A stretch of DNA of 64,000 bases from Janthinobacterium sp. FW305-129 (GTDB lineage: Bacteria > Pseudomonadota > Gammaproteobacteria > Burkholderiales > Burkholderiaceae_D), in assembly GCF_020858115.1 (NCBI RefSeq), contig NZ_JACYMM010000003.1, positions 1 to 64,000 of the forward strand. Direction: 5' to 3'. The notes under the pieces are model-generated. The model was not told where the DNA came from and ran no database searches. It saw only the letters and a program-made list of their open reading frames with translations. How positions within the stretch are numbered: position 1 is the first letter of the stretch; the number at the start of each line of letters is the position of its first letter. Positions 8,277-16,680 of this stretch are shown piece by piece. A program made the position numbers and the translations under genes.

Positions 8277-9291
8277 TGCCGGCAGAATAAATCTGTGTCG
8301 TCCAGCGTTGTAATAAGCGCTTGCGCGTGTCCGACGCGCCATACTTGGCGAAGTCGTAGTTGATGGTCTTGATGTTTTCCAGGCGCGGCGAGGCGGCGGG
8401 AATGGTGGCGGCCGCGTTGGACGGGATCTGGAAGGCCAGCGCCTTGACGGCTTCGCTCTGCACGTCGGGACGCAGGGCGAATTCATAGAATTTCTTTGCC
8501 TGTTCCATGTTTTTCGCGCCCTTGACGATGCTCATCGAGCCGATCTCGTAGCCCGTGCCTTCGCAGGGCGGCAAGACCTTCACGGGAAAGCCGGCCACGG
8601 TGAGTTTCATCAGGTCATGCATGAAGCCGATGGCCACGCCCGCTTCGCCGCGGCCCACGTCCTCGCCCGGCGCCACGCCCGCGTTCGGATACTTGCTGAC
8701 GTTCTGGCCCATTTTCGCCAGGAAATCGAAGGCTTCCTCTTCGCCGAACAGCTGCACCACGGTGGCCAGCGCATTGTAGGCGGCGCCCGAGGAGTTCGGG
8801 TTAGCCATCTCGATCTCGCCCTTGTAGGCGGGCTTGACGAGGTCTTTCCAGCATTGGGGCGGCGGCAGGTTTTTCTTCTTCAGCACGTTTTCGTTGTAGG
8901 CCAGGCCCAGGATGCCGATATAGATGCCGACGGTGCGGTATTTGGCCGTCTCGGCCTGCTTGAGCGCCCACGGCTGCAGCTTGGGCAGGGTGGGCGACTT
9001 GTATTCTTCCGTATAGCCTTCGGCGGCGGCTTGCAGGTGCGGGTCGCCCGTGCCGCCCCACCAGATGTCCGATTTCGGGTTCGACGCTTCGGCGCGGATC
9101 TTCGCGTAGGCTTCCCCCGCGCTCTTCCTGATCATCGATACCTTGATCTTGCTTTCCGCCTCGAAGCGGTTCTTCATCAGCTGGCACCATTCCATATCGG
9201 CCGAGCACAGCACGGACAGGCGTTCCTCGGCGGCCATGGCCGTCATCGGCAGGGCCAGGCTTATAGCAATCGCAACATTGCGCATCTTCAT
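8272..9291 (-). CDS. ABC transporter periplasmic substrate-binding protein (AfuA/FbpA/PhnS-like)
   Basis: A 339-residue exported protein. Residues 1-20 form a signal peptide with an AMA|AEE cleavage site. The mature protein has the type-2 periplasmic-binding fold of the ferric/phosphonate/sugar-phosphate group, including the IWWGGTGDPH segment and the GEIEMANPNSSG hinge region. No Tyr pair clearly matching classical ferric ligands was identified. It is the first gene of the operon and is preceded by a TTGACA promoter with an overlapping operator. The ligand is unknown. Coupling to an IMPase-like enzyme and shared control with iolG favour a phosphorylated polyol over iron. Confidence 0.88.
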   Translation of the reverse strand: MKMRNVAIAISLALPMTAMAAEERLSVLCSADMEWCQLMKNRFEAESKIKVSMIRKSAGEAYAKIRAEASNPKSDIWWGGTGDPHLQAAAEGYTEEYKSPTLPKLQPWALKQAETAKYRTVGIYIGILGLAYNENVLKKKNLPPPQCWKDLVKPAYKGEIEMANPNSSGAAYNALATVVQLFGEEEAFDFLAKMGQNVSKYPNAGVAPGEDVGRGEAGVAIGFMHDLMKLTVAGFPVKVLPPCEGTGYEIGSMSIVKGAKNMEQAKKFYEFALRPDVQSEAVKALAFQIPSNAAATIPAASPRLENIKTINYDFAKYGASDTRKRLLQRWTTQIYSAGN

Positions 9292-9392
9292 CGTCTCACT
9301 CCAAGTTCGTTATCGTTGTGGTACTTCAGACCGCACCGCTATCTTGCGGTGTCACTGTCCCGGGATGTGCTTTCTAAGGCCTTGCACTGTAT

Positions 9393-9437
9393 TGCACACG
9401 TGTGCACACCTTACCACCAGCCGATTTTGACTGTCAA
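9393..9437 (-). promoter_or_regulatory. Promoter with overlapping palindromic operator for the ABC importer operon
   Basis: Read on the minus strand, TTGACA (9437-9432) is followed after 18 nt by TAAGGT (9413-9408), a plausible sigma-70 promoter. Immediately after the -10 lies TGCACACGTGTGCA (9406-9393), identical to the perfect palindrome before iolG. An operator placed over the transcription start is the classical arrangement for repression, here probably by a LacI-family protein. Confidence 0.75.
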
Positions 9438-9474
9438 CAAGAATCTCGGCAGGCGTGCGGCGTGGCGTTTTACC

Positions 9475-9513
9475 GACAAAAAAAGCCGCCAGCTGGTTGC
9501 AGCTGGCGGCTTT
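9475..9513 (-). terminator. Rho-independent terminator of the downstream-reading MFS gene
   Basis: A 14-bp stem (9482-9495 with 9500-9513, loop GTTG) with arms AAAGCCGCCAGCTG. On the minus strand it is followed by a run of seven T. It lies 26 nt after the MFS stop at 9539 and insulates that gene from the importer promoter. Confidence 0.9.
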
Positions 9514-9538
9514 CGGGACCGGTGGGGTCAGAGGGGTG

Positions 9539-10837
9539 TTACTGCCAGGCTTCCTTGCCCGCGCGTGGCTTGCCCACCATCAACAAGGCACCCAGGGTCA
9601 GCACGGCCGCCAGCGACAGGTAATAGCCCACGTACTGCAAGCCATAGTTCGTGGCCAGCCAGGTGGCGATGTACGGCGCCAGCGAGGCGCCCAGGATGCC
9701 GGCCAGGTTGAACGTCAGCGAGGCGCCCGTGTAGCGCACTTCGGGCGGGAACAGTTCGGACAACATCGTGCCCAGCGGTCCGTAGGTCATGCCCATCAAG
9801 CCCAGGCCGACGGCCATGAAAACGGTCACTTCCCACGTCACGCCCGAGCCGAACATGGGCGCGAGCACCAGGCCGAAGATGGCGATGGCGACGGAAACCC
9901 AGATCAGGGTGGCGCGGCGGCCGCGGCGGTCGGCCAGCACGGCCGAAAACGGAATCGTCAGGGCGAAGAACAGTACGGCAAACAGTTGCACGACGAGGAA
10001 TTCCTTGCGCGTGAAGCCCAGCTTGGTCGTACCCCAGCTCAGTGCGAACACCGTCATCAGGTAGAACAGCACGAAGGTGGCCAGGGCGATGATGGTGCCC
10101 AGGAACAACATGCGGCCATGCTGGCGGAACACGGTGGCCACGGGCAGCTTGACGACTTCGTTCTTATCGATGACTTTCTGGAAGTCCGGCGTTTCCGTGA
10201 TCTTCAGGCGCACGTACAGGCCGACGATGACCAGCAGCGCGCTGGCGAGGAACGGGATGCGCCAGCCGTAGCTGAAGAACTGTTCATCGGTCATGGTTTC
10301 GCTCAGCAGCAGGAAGATGCCGCCCGACAGGAAGAAGCCGATCGGCGCGCCCAGCTGCGGGAACATGCCGTACCAGGCGCGTTTGCCCGGTGGCGCATTC
10401 TCGGTTGCCAGCAGCACCGCGCCGCCCCACTCGCCGCCCAGGCCCAGGCCTTGGCCGAAACGGCACAGCGCCAGCAGCAGCGGCGCCAGGGTGCCGATGG
10501 CGGCATACGTCGGCAGCAAACCGATGATGACGGTCGAGATACCCATGGTCAGCAAGGCGGCCACCAGGGTCGCCTTGCGGCCGATGCGGTCGCCGAAGTG
10601 GCCGAATACGGCCGAGCCGATGGGGCGGGCGAAGAAGGCGATGGCGAACGTGGCCAGCGACTGCAGCACGGCGGCCGACGGGTCGCCGGCGGGGAAGAAC
10701 AGTTTCGGGAACACCAGCACGGCGGCGGTGGCGTAGATATAAAAATCAAAGAACTCGATGGTGGTGCCGATCAGGCTGGCGAACAGCACCGTGCCGGGGG
10801 AATTTTTCTTGGGGGGGGTGCTCCGGGGCTTACTCAT
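9539..10837 (-). CDS. MFS transporter, metabolite:H+ symporter family
   Basis: A 432-residue inner-membrane carrier with about 12 hydrophobic segments. It shows the ASLIGTTIEFFDFYIYATAA start typical of the MHS (ShiA/ProP/KgtP) group, the loop 2-3 motif GHFGDRIGRK, and a second RxGRR motif (LADRRGRR) in the central half. A charged segment of about 20 residues precedes the first helix. AAGGAG lies 9 nt upstream of the start. It is monocistronic, with its own terminator. Substrates of this family are small organic acids, osmolytes or shikimate; nothing here fixes the choice. Confidence 0.85.
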   Translation of the reverse strand: MSKPRSTPPKKNSPGTVLFASLIGTTIEFFDFYIYATAAVLVFPKLFFPAGDPSAAVLQSLATFAIAFFARPIGSAVFGHFGDRIGRKATLVAALLTMGISTVIIGLLPTYAAIGTLAPLLLALCRFGQGLGLGGEWGGAVLLATENAPPGKRAWYGMFPQLGAPIGFFLSGGIFLLLSETMTDEQFFSYGWRIPFLASALLVIVGLYVRLKITETPDFQKVIDKNEVVKLPVATVFRQHGRMLFLGTIIALATFVLFYLMTVFALSWGTTKLGFTRKEFLVVQLFAVLFFALTIPFSAVLADRRGRRATLIWVSVAIAIFGLVLAPMFGSGVTWEVTVFMAVGLGLMGMTYGPLGTMLSELFPPEVRYTGASLTFNLAGILGASLAPYIATWLATNYGLQYVGYYLSLAAVLTLGALLMVGKPRAGKEAWQ

Positions 10838-11355
10838 TTACTGCGCTCCTTGGGGAGGGTGTCTAAAGGCCATTCTCTGGATGTTTTTTCAGGCAGCAGC
10901 ACAGCACGTTGTCTAGGCGCGCGGTTCACATATCATAGCTGTGCGTGGACGTATTTGCTGCGAATTTGCTATGAAATTTGCAAACAAATTCCACGCCACA
11001 ACACGCCGTTGTTAACGGCAGACAACGGTGTACCAACGCGCGCTAACGCGCCGTGATCAGTGCTGATTTAGAGAAACAACGGTCGTGCGCCATCCGGTTA
11101 CCCGGGGCACGGCAGGAAAGGCGTCAGGGGATGGGCGACGTGTATCAGGCCCGGCGTATCGCCAGGCATTCCGTACCAGACCCGCGCGTCGGCATCGCGG
11201 CATCGGTCATTTGTGGTGAATCCTTGCCTGCGGCCCCTCCGGGTGGAGCGGGCCGGCGATGATCGCGCTGCATCACGAAGGATGCGGTTGATCTTGCTGT
11301 AAGCGGCTTATCATACGCGCAGTGCTGCGGTGCGGCAAGAAATGATGCAAACCGC
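10838..11355. other. Intergenic region with inverted repeats, no convincing gene
   Basis: 518 nt between the MFS start and the end of the thioredoxin-like gene. A long imperfect dyad spans 10944-10995 (outer arms CGTGGA/TCCACG, inner GAATTTG/CAAATTC), followed by a smaller hairpin CCGTTGT/ACAACGG at 11006-11028. Short open frames here lack ribosome-binding sites and recognisable residues. The dyads may be an operator or the fold of an untranslated RNA. Confidence 0.5.
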
Positions 11356-11679
11356 CTACACCTCGATCAGGGCGAACGCCTTGCCGATCTCCGCGCTGTC
11401 GAGCGGGCGCACGAGGCGCGCCACTTCCTGGCCATCTTTCAAGAAAATCAGGGTCGGCCACAGTTTCACCCGGAACGAGCGCCCCAGCGCGCGGCCGGGG
11501 CCGTCTTCCACGCGCAGGTGCGGCACCCCGGGATATTGCGCCAACGCGGCGGCCAGCGGCGCCTGAGTGGCGCGGCAGTGGCCGCACCAGCCCGTGCCGA
11601 ACTCCAGCAGGGCCGGGCCCGCCAGCGCGTCGATCTCGGCGCGCGTCGGTTGCGCTACAGAATAGCTGTCGCTCATCAT
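11356..11679 (-). CDS. Thioredoxin-like protein
   Basis: A 107-residue single-domain thioredoxin-fold protein. The redox motif is WCGHC within FGTGWCGHCRA, and the conserved cis-proline occurs in KLWPTLIFLKDG. No signal peptide is visible, so it should be cytoplasmic. The start at the MMSDSYS position has AAGGAG 6 nt upstream; a GTG six codons earlier overlaps that site and is unlikely. It follows the FAH-family gene by 18 nt, so the pair is probably one transcript. Compared with classical TrxA it has GH rather than GP between the cysteines, as in many thioredoxin-like variants, so its redox potential and partners may differ. Confidence 0.85.
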   Translation of the reverse strand: MMSDSYSVAQPTRAEIDALAGPALLEFGTGWCGHCRATQAPLAAALAQYPGVPHLRVEDGPGRALGRSFRVKLWPTLIFLKDGQEVARLVRPLDSAEIGKAFALIEV

Positions 11680-11697
11680 GCCGCTCTCCTTGTCCAC

Positions 11698-12393
11698 TCA
11701 GACCACTTTCACGCGCAATTCGCCCAGGCCATCGATGGCGCCCACCAGTTCGTCGCCGCGCTGCACGGCCGCCACGCCGGCCGGCGTGCCCGTGTAGATG
11801 AGGTCGCCCGGCTGCAAGGTGAAATAGGTCGACAGGTCGGCGATGGTTTCGGCCACGTTCCAGATCAGCATATCGATGCTGCTGCTTTGACGCAGATCAT
11901 CATTCACGCGCAGAGTGATGGCAGCATGGCTGATATCGCCCGCCTGCGCGGCCGGGGTGATGGGGCCGATGGGCGCCGAGTGTTCGAAGGCCTTGCCCGT
12001 CTCCCACGGACGGCCCAGCTTTTTCGCCGCGCCCTGCACGTCGCGGCGCGTCATGTCCAGGCCGATCGCATAGCCCCACACATGGCTCAGCGCATCGGCC
12101 ACGCCGATATCGCTGCCGCCCTTGCCGATGGCCACCACCAGTTCCATCTCGTGCTGGAAATCCTGCGTCTGCGCCGGGTATGGCAATTCTCCCGTCGTGC
12201 CGGCAGGCACGGGCAGCACGGCGTCGTTTGGTTTCATGAAGAAAAACGGCGCCTCGCGGCCCGTGTGGCCCATTTCCTTGGCGTGGTCCACATAGTTGCG
12301 CCCCACGCAATAGATGCGGTGGACGGGGAAAGTATCAACGCTGCCGCTGACGGGAACGCTGGGCTGAATCGGTGCGGGAATGACATACGACAT
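11698..12393 (-). CDS. Fumarylacetoacetate hydrolase family protein (fumarylpyruvate hydrolase-like)
   Basis: A 231-residue cytoplasmic FAH-fold enzyme. It has the GRNYVDHAKEMG segment, KPNDAV, and the metal-binding acidic cluster QHEMELVVAIGKG, followed by the GDLIYTGTPAGV loop. Length and motifs fit the small single-domain hydrolases acting on fumarylpyruvate or related C-C beta-diketones. AGGAG lies 5 nt before the ATG. It is co-oriented with and precedes the thioredoxin-like gene. The beta-ketoadipate genes nearby suggest an aromatic-catabolism setting, but gentisate-pathway partners are not in the window, so the exact substrate is open. Confidence 0.85.
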   Translation of the reverse strand: MSYVIPAPIQPSVPVSGSVDTFPVHRIYCVGRNYVDHAKEMGHTGREAPFFFMKPNDAVLPVPAGTTGELPYPAQTQDFQHEMELVVAIGKGGSDIGVADALSHVWGYAIGLDMTRRDVQGAAKKLGRPWETGKAFEHSAPIGPITPAAQAGDISHAAITLRVNDDLRQSSSIDMLIWNVAETIADLSTYFTLQPGDLIYTGTPAGVAAVQRGDELVGAIDGLGELRVKVV

Positions 12394-12430
12394 GCAAACT
12401 CCTGATCGGCACGATAAAAAGGCGGCGATG

Positions 12431-12454
12431 AAAAAGGGACACCGCAGTGTCCCC
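12431..12454 (-). terminator. Rho-independent terminator after the KgtP-like gene
   Basis: Stem GGGACAC/GTGTCCC (12436-12442 with 12447-12453), loop CGCA, followed on the minus strand by TTTTT. It lies 17 nt beyond the MFS stop at 12471 and before the FAH gene. Confidence 0.85.
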
Positions 12455-12470
12455 CTATTTTACGACAACG

Positions 12471-13766
12471 TTACTTCAGCAGTCCCGAGCGGCTCGGGTC
12501 CGGCATGCGGATGGCGACGATGAAGGAAATCAGGCACATGATGGTCACATACCAATAGAAATACTCTTCCACGTGCCAGGCCTTGAACTGCAGCGCCACG
12601 TATTCGGCCGAACCGCCGAACATGGCGTTGGCGACCGCATACGACAGGCCCACGCCCAGCGCGCGCACTTCGACGGGGAACATTTCCGCCTTGATCAAGC
12701 CGCTGATCGAGGTGTAGAAGCTGATGATGGCCAGCGCGATGATGATCAGGCCAAACGCCGCGTACGGGCTGGAAATATCCTTCAAGGCATGCATGATCGG
12801 CAACACGCACAGGGTGGCCAGGCCGCCGAAGAACAGCATCGAGGTGCGGCGGCCGATGCGGTCGGACAAGGCGCCGAACACCGGCTGCAGAATCATGTAG
12901 ACGAGCAAGGCGCACGTCATGACGGCGCTGGCCGTCTTGGTGTCCATGCCGGCCGTGTTGACCAGGTATTTCTGCATGTAGGTGGTGAACGTGTAGAACA
13001 CGAGCGAGCCGCCAGCCGTAAAGCCCAGCACGGTAATAAACGCCCGCTTGTGCTTGAGCAAGCCGCGCAGGCTGCCCGCGTCCTTGTCCTTGCGTTCGCT
13101 GGCGGTCGTCGTTTCCGTCAGGGATTTACGCAGGTTCAGCGAGACGAGGGCCGCCAGGGCGCCAAAGACGAACGGGATGCGCCAGCCCCAGGCGCGCAGC
13201 TCTTCCAGGGTCAAGAGTTGTTGCAAGACCACCAATACCAGCAGCGCCAGCAGCTGGCCGCCGATCAGGGTCACGTACTGGAACGAGGCAAAGAAGCCGC
13301 GCTTGCCCGATTCCGACACTTCGCTCATGTAGGTGGCGCTGGTGCCGTACTCGCCGCCCACGGACAGGCCCTGGAACAGACGCGCCACCAGCAGCAGGAA
13401 CGGCGCGAAGGCGCCGATGGTGTCATACGTCGGCATGACGGCGATCATCAGGGAACCGCCGCACATCATCAGCACGGAAATCATCATCGACTGGCGGCGG
13501 CCGTATTTGTCGGCGATACGGCCGAACAGCCAGCCGCCCACGGGACGCATGAGGAAGCCGGCGGCAAAGATGCCGGCCGTCTGCAGCAGCTGCGTGGTGG
13601 GGTTACCGGAAGGGAAAAAGGCGTGCGAGAAATACAGCGCGCAGAACGAGTAAATGTAGAAGTCGAACCATTCGACCAGGTTACCGGAAGAGGCGCCAAT
13701 GATGGCCTTGATGCGCTGCTGGGAAGTCAGCTGCGCAACGTCATGCGGAGTATCGTGGGATGTCAT
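12471..13766 (-). CDS. MFS dicarboxylate/alpha-ketoglutarate permease-like transporter
   Basis: A 431-residue inner-membrane symporter of the metabolite:H+ symporter family. [20 protein letters not shown] opens the first helix and [10 protein letters not shown] is the loop 2-3 signature; the second half has [10 protein letters not shown]. Overall pattern and length resemble KgtP. The start MTSHDTPHD at 13766 is preceded by AAGAAG at 6 nt; the frame is open further upstream but contains the terminator of the thiolase gene. Placed after pcaF in the same direction, it may bring in an aromatic acid or dicarboxylate fed to the beta-ketoadipate pathway; that is inference from position. Confidence 0.85.
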   Translation of the reverse strand: MTSHDTPHDVAQLTSQQRIKAIIGASSGNLVEWFDFYIYSFCALYFSHAFFPSGNPTTQLLQTAGIFAAGFLMRPVGGWLFGRIADKYGRRQSMMISVLMMCGGSLMIAVMPTYDTIGAFAPFLLLVARLFQGLSVGGEYGTSATYMSEVSESGKRGFFASFQYVTLIGGQLLALLVLVVLQQLLTLEELRAWGWRIPFVFGALAALVSLNLRKSLTETTTASERKDKDAGSLRGLLKHKRAFITVLGFTAGGSLVFYTFTTYMQKYLVNTAGMDTKTASAVMTCALLVYMILQPVFGALSDRIGRRTSMLFFGGLATLCVLPIMHALKDISSPYAAFGLIIIALAIISFYTSISGLIKAEMFPVEVRALGVGLSYAVANAMFGGSAEYVALQFKAWHVEEYFYWYVTIMCLISFIVAIRMPDPSRSGLLK

Positions 13767-13786
13767 ATCAATCTTCTTGTTCGTGT

Positions 13787-13826
13787 AAAAAAGCCAGCGC
13801 CAGCCGGGTTGCCCGGGCTGGTTTTG
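13787..13826 (-). terminator. Probable rho-independent terminator after pcaF
   Basis: On the minus strand, CCAGCCCGGG-CAA-CCCGGCTGG forms a strong hairpin (one bulged base), followed by CGCTGGC and a run of six T. It lies about 95 nt past the thiolase stop and just before the start of the KgtP-like gene. Confidence 0.7.
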
Positions 13827-13919
13827 CATCATACGCCCTTGATCAAGGTCAAAAAGCCGCCCGACATACGGGTTAATACGTATCGCCGGCAACTTTTTTT
13901 CGCTTGCAGGCGCGTGGAA

Positions 13920-15122
13920 TCAGACCCGTTCCAGCACCAGCGCGATGCCCTGCCCTACGCCGATGCACATCGTACAGAGCGCATAGCGCCCGCCCGTGCG
14001 GTGCAGCTGGTTGACGGCCGTCATGGCCAGGCGCGCACCGGAGGCGCCCAGCGGATGGCCGAGGGCGATGGCGCCGCCGTTCGGGTTCACGCGCGCATCG
14101 TCGTCGCGCAAGCCCAGCTGGCGCAGCACGGCCAGGCCTTGGGCGGCAAACGCTTCGTTCAATTCGATGACGTCGAAGTCGGCCAGGGTCAAACCCGTCA
14201 TGGCCAGCACTTTCAGGGTGGCGGGTGCGGGGCCGATGCCCATGATGCGGGGCGCCACGCCGGCCGTCGCCATGGCCACCACGCGGGCGCGCGGTGTCAG
14301 GCCGAAACGGGCCGCGTTCGCCTCGTCGGCCAGCAGCAGCGCCGCCGCGCCATCGTTGACGCCGGACGCGTTGCCGGCCGTAATCGTGCCGTCTGCGCGC
14401 ACGACGGGCTTGAGTTTCGTCAATGTTTCCAGGGTGGTGGCGCGCGGATGCTCGTCGCGGCTGACAACGATGGGCTCGCCCTTCTTCTGTGCAATGCTGA
14501 CGGGACAGATTTCGCTGTCGAACACGCCCGCCTGCTGCGCCGCCAGCGCTTTCACCTGGCTGGCCAGGGCGAACGCATCCTGGTCCGCGCGGCTGATGCC
14601 GAAGTCGGACGCCACGTTTTCCGCCGTTTCCGGCATCGAATCGACGCCGTACTGCGCCTTCATCAAAGGATTGATGAAGCGCCAGCCGATGGTCGTGTCT
14701 TCCATTTTCATGCCGCGCGAAAAGGCGCTGTCCGCCTTGCCCATGACAAACGGTGCGCGGCTCATGCTTTCCACGCCGCCAGCGATCAGCAAGCCCGCTT
14801 CGCCGCTCTTGATGAAGCGCGCGGCGCTGCCGATGGCATCCAGGCCCGAGCCGCACAAACGGTTCAGGGTGGCGCCCGGCACGCTGTCGGGCAATCCCGC
14901 CAGCAGGGCGGCCATGCGCGCCACGTTGCGGTTGTCCTCGCCCGCCTGGTTGGCGCAGCCGTACAGCACGTCGGTGACGGCCGTCCAATCCACATTGGGG
15001 TTGCGCGCCATCAAGGCACGGATGGGCACGGCGCCCAGGTCGTCGGCGCGCACGCCGGCAAGTCCGCCACCATAGCGGCCGAAGGGCGTACGCTGGGCGT
15101 CACAGATATAAGCGTGGGTCAT
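13920..15122 (-). CDS. pcaF: 3-oxoadipyl-CoA / acetyl-CoA thiolase
   Basis: A 400-residue thiolase. The nucleophilic Cys90 is in LNRLCGSGLDA, the catalytic His in GHPLGASGAR and the second Cys in CTMCIGVGQG. NEAFAAQG and GGVESMSRAP are also typical. It is expected to cleave 3-oxoadipyl-CoA to succinyl-CoA and acetyl-CoA, the last step of aromatic degradation through beta-ketoadipate. GGAGG lies 7 nt before the ATG. The gene follows pcaI and pcaJ at 41 nt in the same direction, which is the main reason to prefer PcaF over a general acetyl-CoA acetyltransferase. Confidence 0.9.
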   Translation of the reverse strand: MTHAYICDAQRTPFGRYGGGLAGVRADDLGAVPIRALMARNPNVDWTAVTDVLYGCANQAGEDNRNVARMAALLAGLPDSVPGATLNRLCGSGLDAIGSAARFIKSGEAGLLIAGGVESMSRAPFVMGKADSAFSRGMKMEDTTIGWRFINPLMKAQYGVDSMPETAENVASDFGISRADQDAFALASQVKALAAQQAGVFDSEICPVSIAQKKGEPIVVSRDEHPRATTLETLTKLKPVVRADGTITAGNASGVNDGAAALLLADEANAARFGLTPRARVVAMATAGVAPRIMGIGPAPATLKVLAMTGLTLADFDVIELNEAFAAQGLAVLRQLGLRDDDARVNPNGGAIALGHPLGASGARLAMTAVNQLHRTGGRYALCTMCIGVGQGIALVLERV

Positions 15123-15163
15123 GTTCTTTCCTCCAAGAAAGTGTATTGAATAGGGGCGGTGAA

Positions 15164-15805
15164 TTAACGTCCGTCCGTCAGCGGCACGGCCGTCAAGGCT
15201 TGCAGCTGTTCAAAACTCAAGCCATCGGCCAGTTCCACGACGGTGGCGCCGTTTGGCCCCAGGTCGAGCACGGCCAGGTCGCTGTAGATACGGCTGACGC
15301 AGCCGATGCCCGTCAGCGGATAGGTGCAGGCCTGCACCAGCTTGCTTTCACCGCCCTTGGTAAGCAATTCCATCATGACCCACGTCTTCTTCGCGCCGAT
15401 GGCCAGGTCCATGGCCCCGCCCACGGCGGGGATGGCGTCGGGCGCGCCCGTGTGCCAGTTGGCCAGGTCGCCCGTGGCGGACACTTGAAACGCGCCCAGC
15501 ACGCAGATATCCAGATGGCCGCCGCGCATCATGGCAAAGCTGTCGGCATGGTGGAAATAGCTGCCGCCGGGCAACAAGGTGACGGGCTGCTTGCCCGCGT
15601 TGATCAGGTCGTAGTCTTCCTCGCCCGGCGCGGGCGCGGGGCCCATGCCGATCACGCCGTTTTCGCTGTGCAGAATGATCTCCGCGCCGGCCGGCAAGTG
15701 ATTCGCTACCAGGGTCGGCAAGCCGATGCCCAGGTTGACGACCGCACCCTCATGGATGTCGGCCGCCACGCGGGCTGCCATTTGATCTCGATTCCATTTA
15801 TGCAT
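15164..15805 (-). CDS. pcaJ: 3-oxoadipate CoA-transferase subunit B
   Basis: A 213-residue beta subunit of a heterodimeric class I CoA-transferase. The catalytic glutamate is Glu48 in SENGVIGMGP, the hallmark of this subunit; NLGIGLPTLVAN precedes it. With PcaI it moves CoA from succinyl-CoA to 3-oxoadipate. GAGGAG lies 7 nt before the start, and the gap after pcaI is 10 nt. Succinyl-CoA:acetoacetate transferases are close relatives, but linkage to a thiolase and to a PcaR-like regulator supports the 3-oxoadipate role. Confidence 0.92.
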   Translation of the reverse strand: MHKWNRDQMAARVAADIHEGAVVNLGIGLPTLVANHLPAGAEIILHSENGVIGMGPAPAPGEEDYDLINAGKQPVTLLPGGSYFHHADSFAMMRGGHLDICVLGAFQVSATGDLANWHTGAPDAIPAVGGAMDLAIGAKKTWVMMELLTKGGESKLVQACTYPLTGIGCVSRIYSDLAVLDLGPNGATVVELADGLSFEQLQALTAVPLTDGR

Positions 15806-15815
15806 TTGATACTCC

Positions 15816-16514
15816 TCAGGCAGCTTTGAAGCCGGCGGGGCCGGTGGCCGTGCGCGGCACTTGCACGATGCGCTGCACGAACAGGCCCGGCGTGATGACG
15901 TGTTCGGGGTCGATGCTGCCCAGTTCAGCAACTTCATGCACGGAGGCAATGCTGACCTTGGCGGCCATGGCCATGATGGGGCCGAAGTTGCGCGCCGTCT
16001 TGCGGTAGGTCAGGTTGCCCCAGCGGTCGCCCTGCTCCGCCTTGATCAGCGCGAAGTCGGCGTGGATCGGCGACTCGAACACATACATGCGCCCGTCGAT
16101 CTCGCGCGTTTCCTTGCCCTTGGCCAAGTCCGTGCCATAGCCCGTGGGCGTGAAAAAGCCGCCGATGCCGGCGCCGGCGGCGCGGATGCGCTCGGCCAGG
16201 TTGCCCTGTGGCACCAGTTCCAGCTCCAGCTTGCCCGCGCGGTACAGCCCATCGAAGACGTGGGAATCGGCCTGACGGGGGAACGAGCAGATGATCTTGC
16301 GCACCTGCCCGTTTTTCAGCAGGGCGGCCAGGCCCGTGTCGCCATTGCCCGCATTGTTGTTGACGATGACGAGGTCGCGCGCGCCTTGGGCGATCAAGCC
16401 GTCGATCAGCTCGGCCGGCTGGCCCGCGCCGCCGAAGCCGCCAATCATGACGGTGGCGCCATCGTGGATATCGGCCAGCGCATCAAGCACGCTGGAACGC
16501 AGTTTGTCGATCAT
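15816..16514 (-). CDS. pcaI: 3-oxoadipate CoA-transferase subunit A
   Basis: A 232-residue alpha subunit of the CoA-transferase. It carries the VMIGGFGGAGQP loop near residue 30 and the FTPTGYGTDLAKGKE segment expected for this family. The start MIDKLRSSV at 16514 has GGAGGAG about 8 nt upstream; a start nine codons earlier would place that sequence inside the coding region. It heads the pcaI-pcaJ-pcaF unit and is divergent from pcaR, with a perfect operator-like palindrome between them. Confidence 0.92.
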   Translation of the reverse strand: MIDKLRSSVLDALADIHDGATVMIGGFGGAGQPAELIDGLIAQGARDLVIVNNNAGNGDTGLAALLKNGQVRKIICSFPRQADSHVFDGLYRAGKLELELVPQGNLAERIRAAGAGIGGFFTPTGYGTDLAKGKETREIDGRMYVFESPIHADFALIKAEQGDRWGNLTYRKTARNFGPIMAMAAKVSIASVHEVAELGSIDPEHVITPGLFVQRIVQVPRTATGPAGFKAA

Positions 16515-16547
16515 TGCCTGTCTCCTCCCAATCAAACTCACAATTCA

Positions 16548-16568
16548 TTTGTTCGCATATCGAACAAA
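16548..16568. promoter_or_regulatory. PcaR-type operator in the pcaI-pcaR intergenic region
   Basis: TTTGTTCG-CATAT-CGAACAAA is a perfect dyad with 8-bp arms, centred about 45 nt upstream of pcaI and 120 nt upstream of pcaR. The inner 15-mer GTTCGCATATCGAAC closely resembles the GTTCGATAATCGCAC site known for Pseudomonas PcaR. It probably mediates 3-oxoadipate-dependent control of pcaIJF and perhaps autoregulation. Confidence 0.75.
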
Positions 16569-16680
16569 TATTCGTATTTAGAACTTATCCGTGAGAATAT
16601 GCCTGATCGGAGCGCTTGTCAATTTGCCGTTTTCGCTGGCGCCATGGCTATAATTGCCACCTTAACCAATTGGAATTACC

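Noticed and set aside
11053..11262. 69-codon plus-strand frame in the 10.8-11.4 kb gap
   Set aside because: Arg/Gly/Pro-rich translation with no domain and no Shine-Dalgarno.
12447..15149. A 900-codon plus-strand frame opposite the KgtP-like and pcaF genes
   Set aside because: It mirrors two well-supported minus-strand genes and is rich in His/Gln/Arg/Ala with no domain. Long antisense frames are expected in high-GC DNA with strong third-position GC bias.
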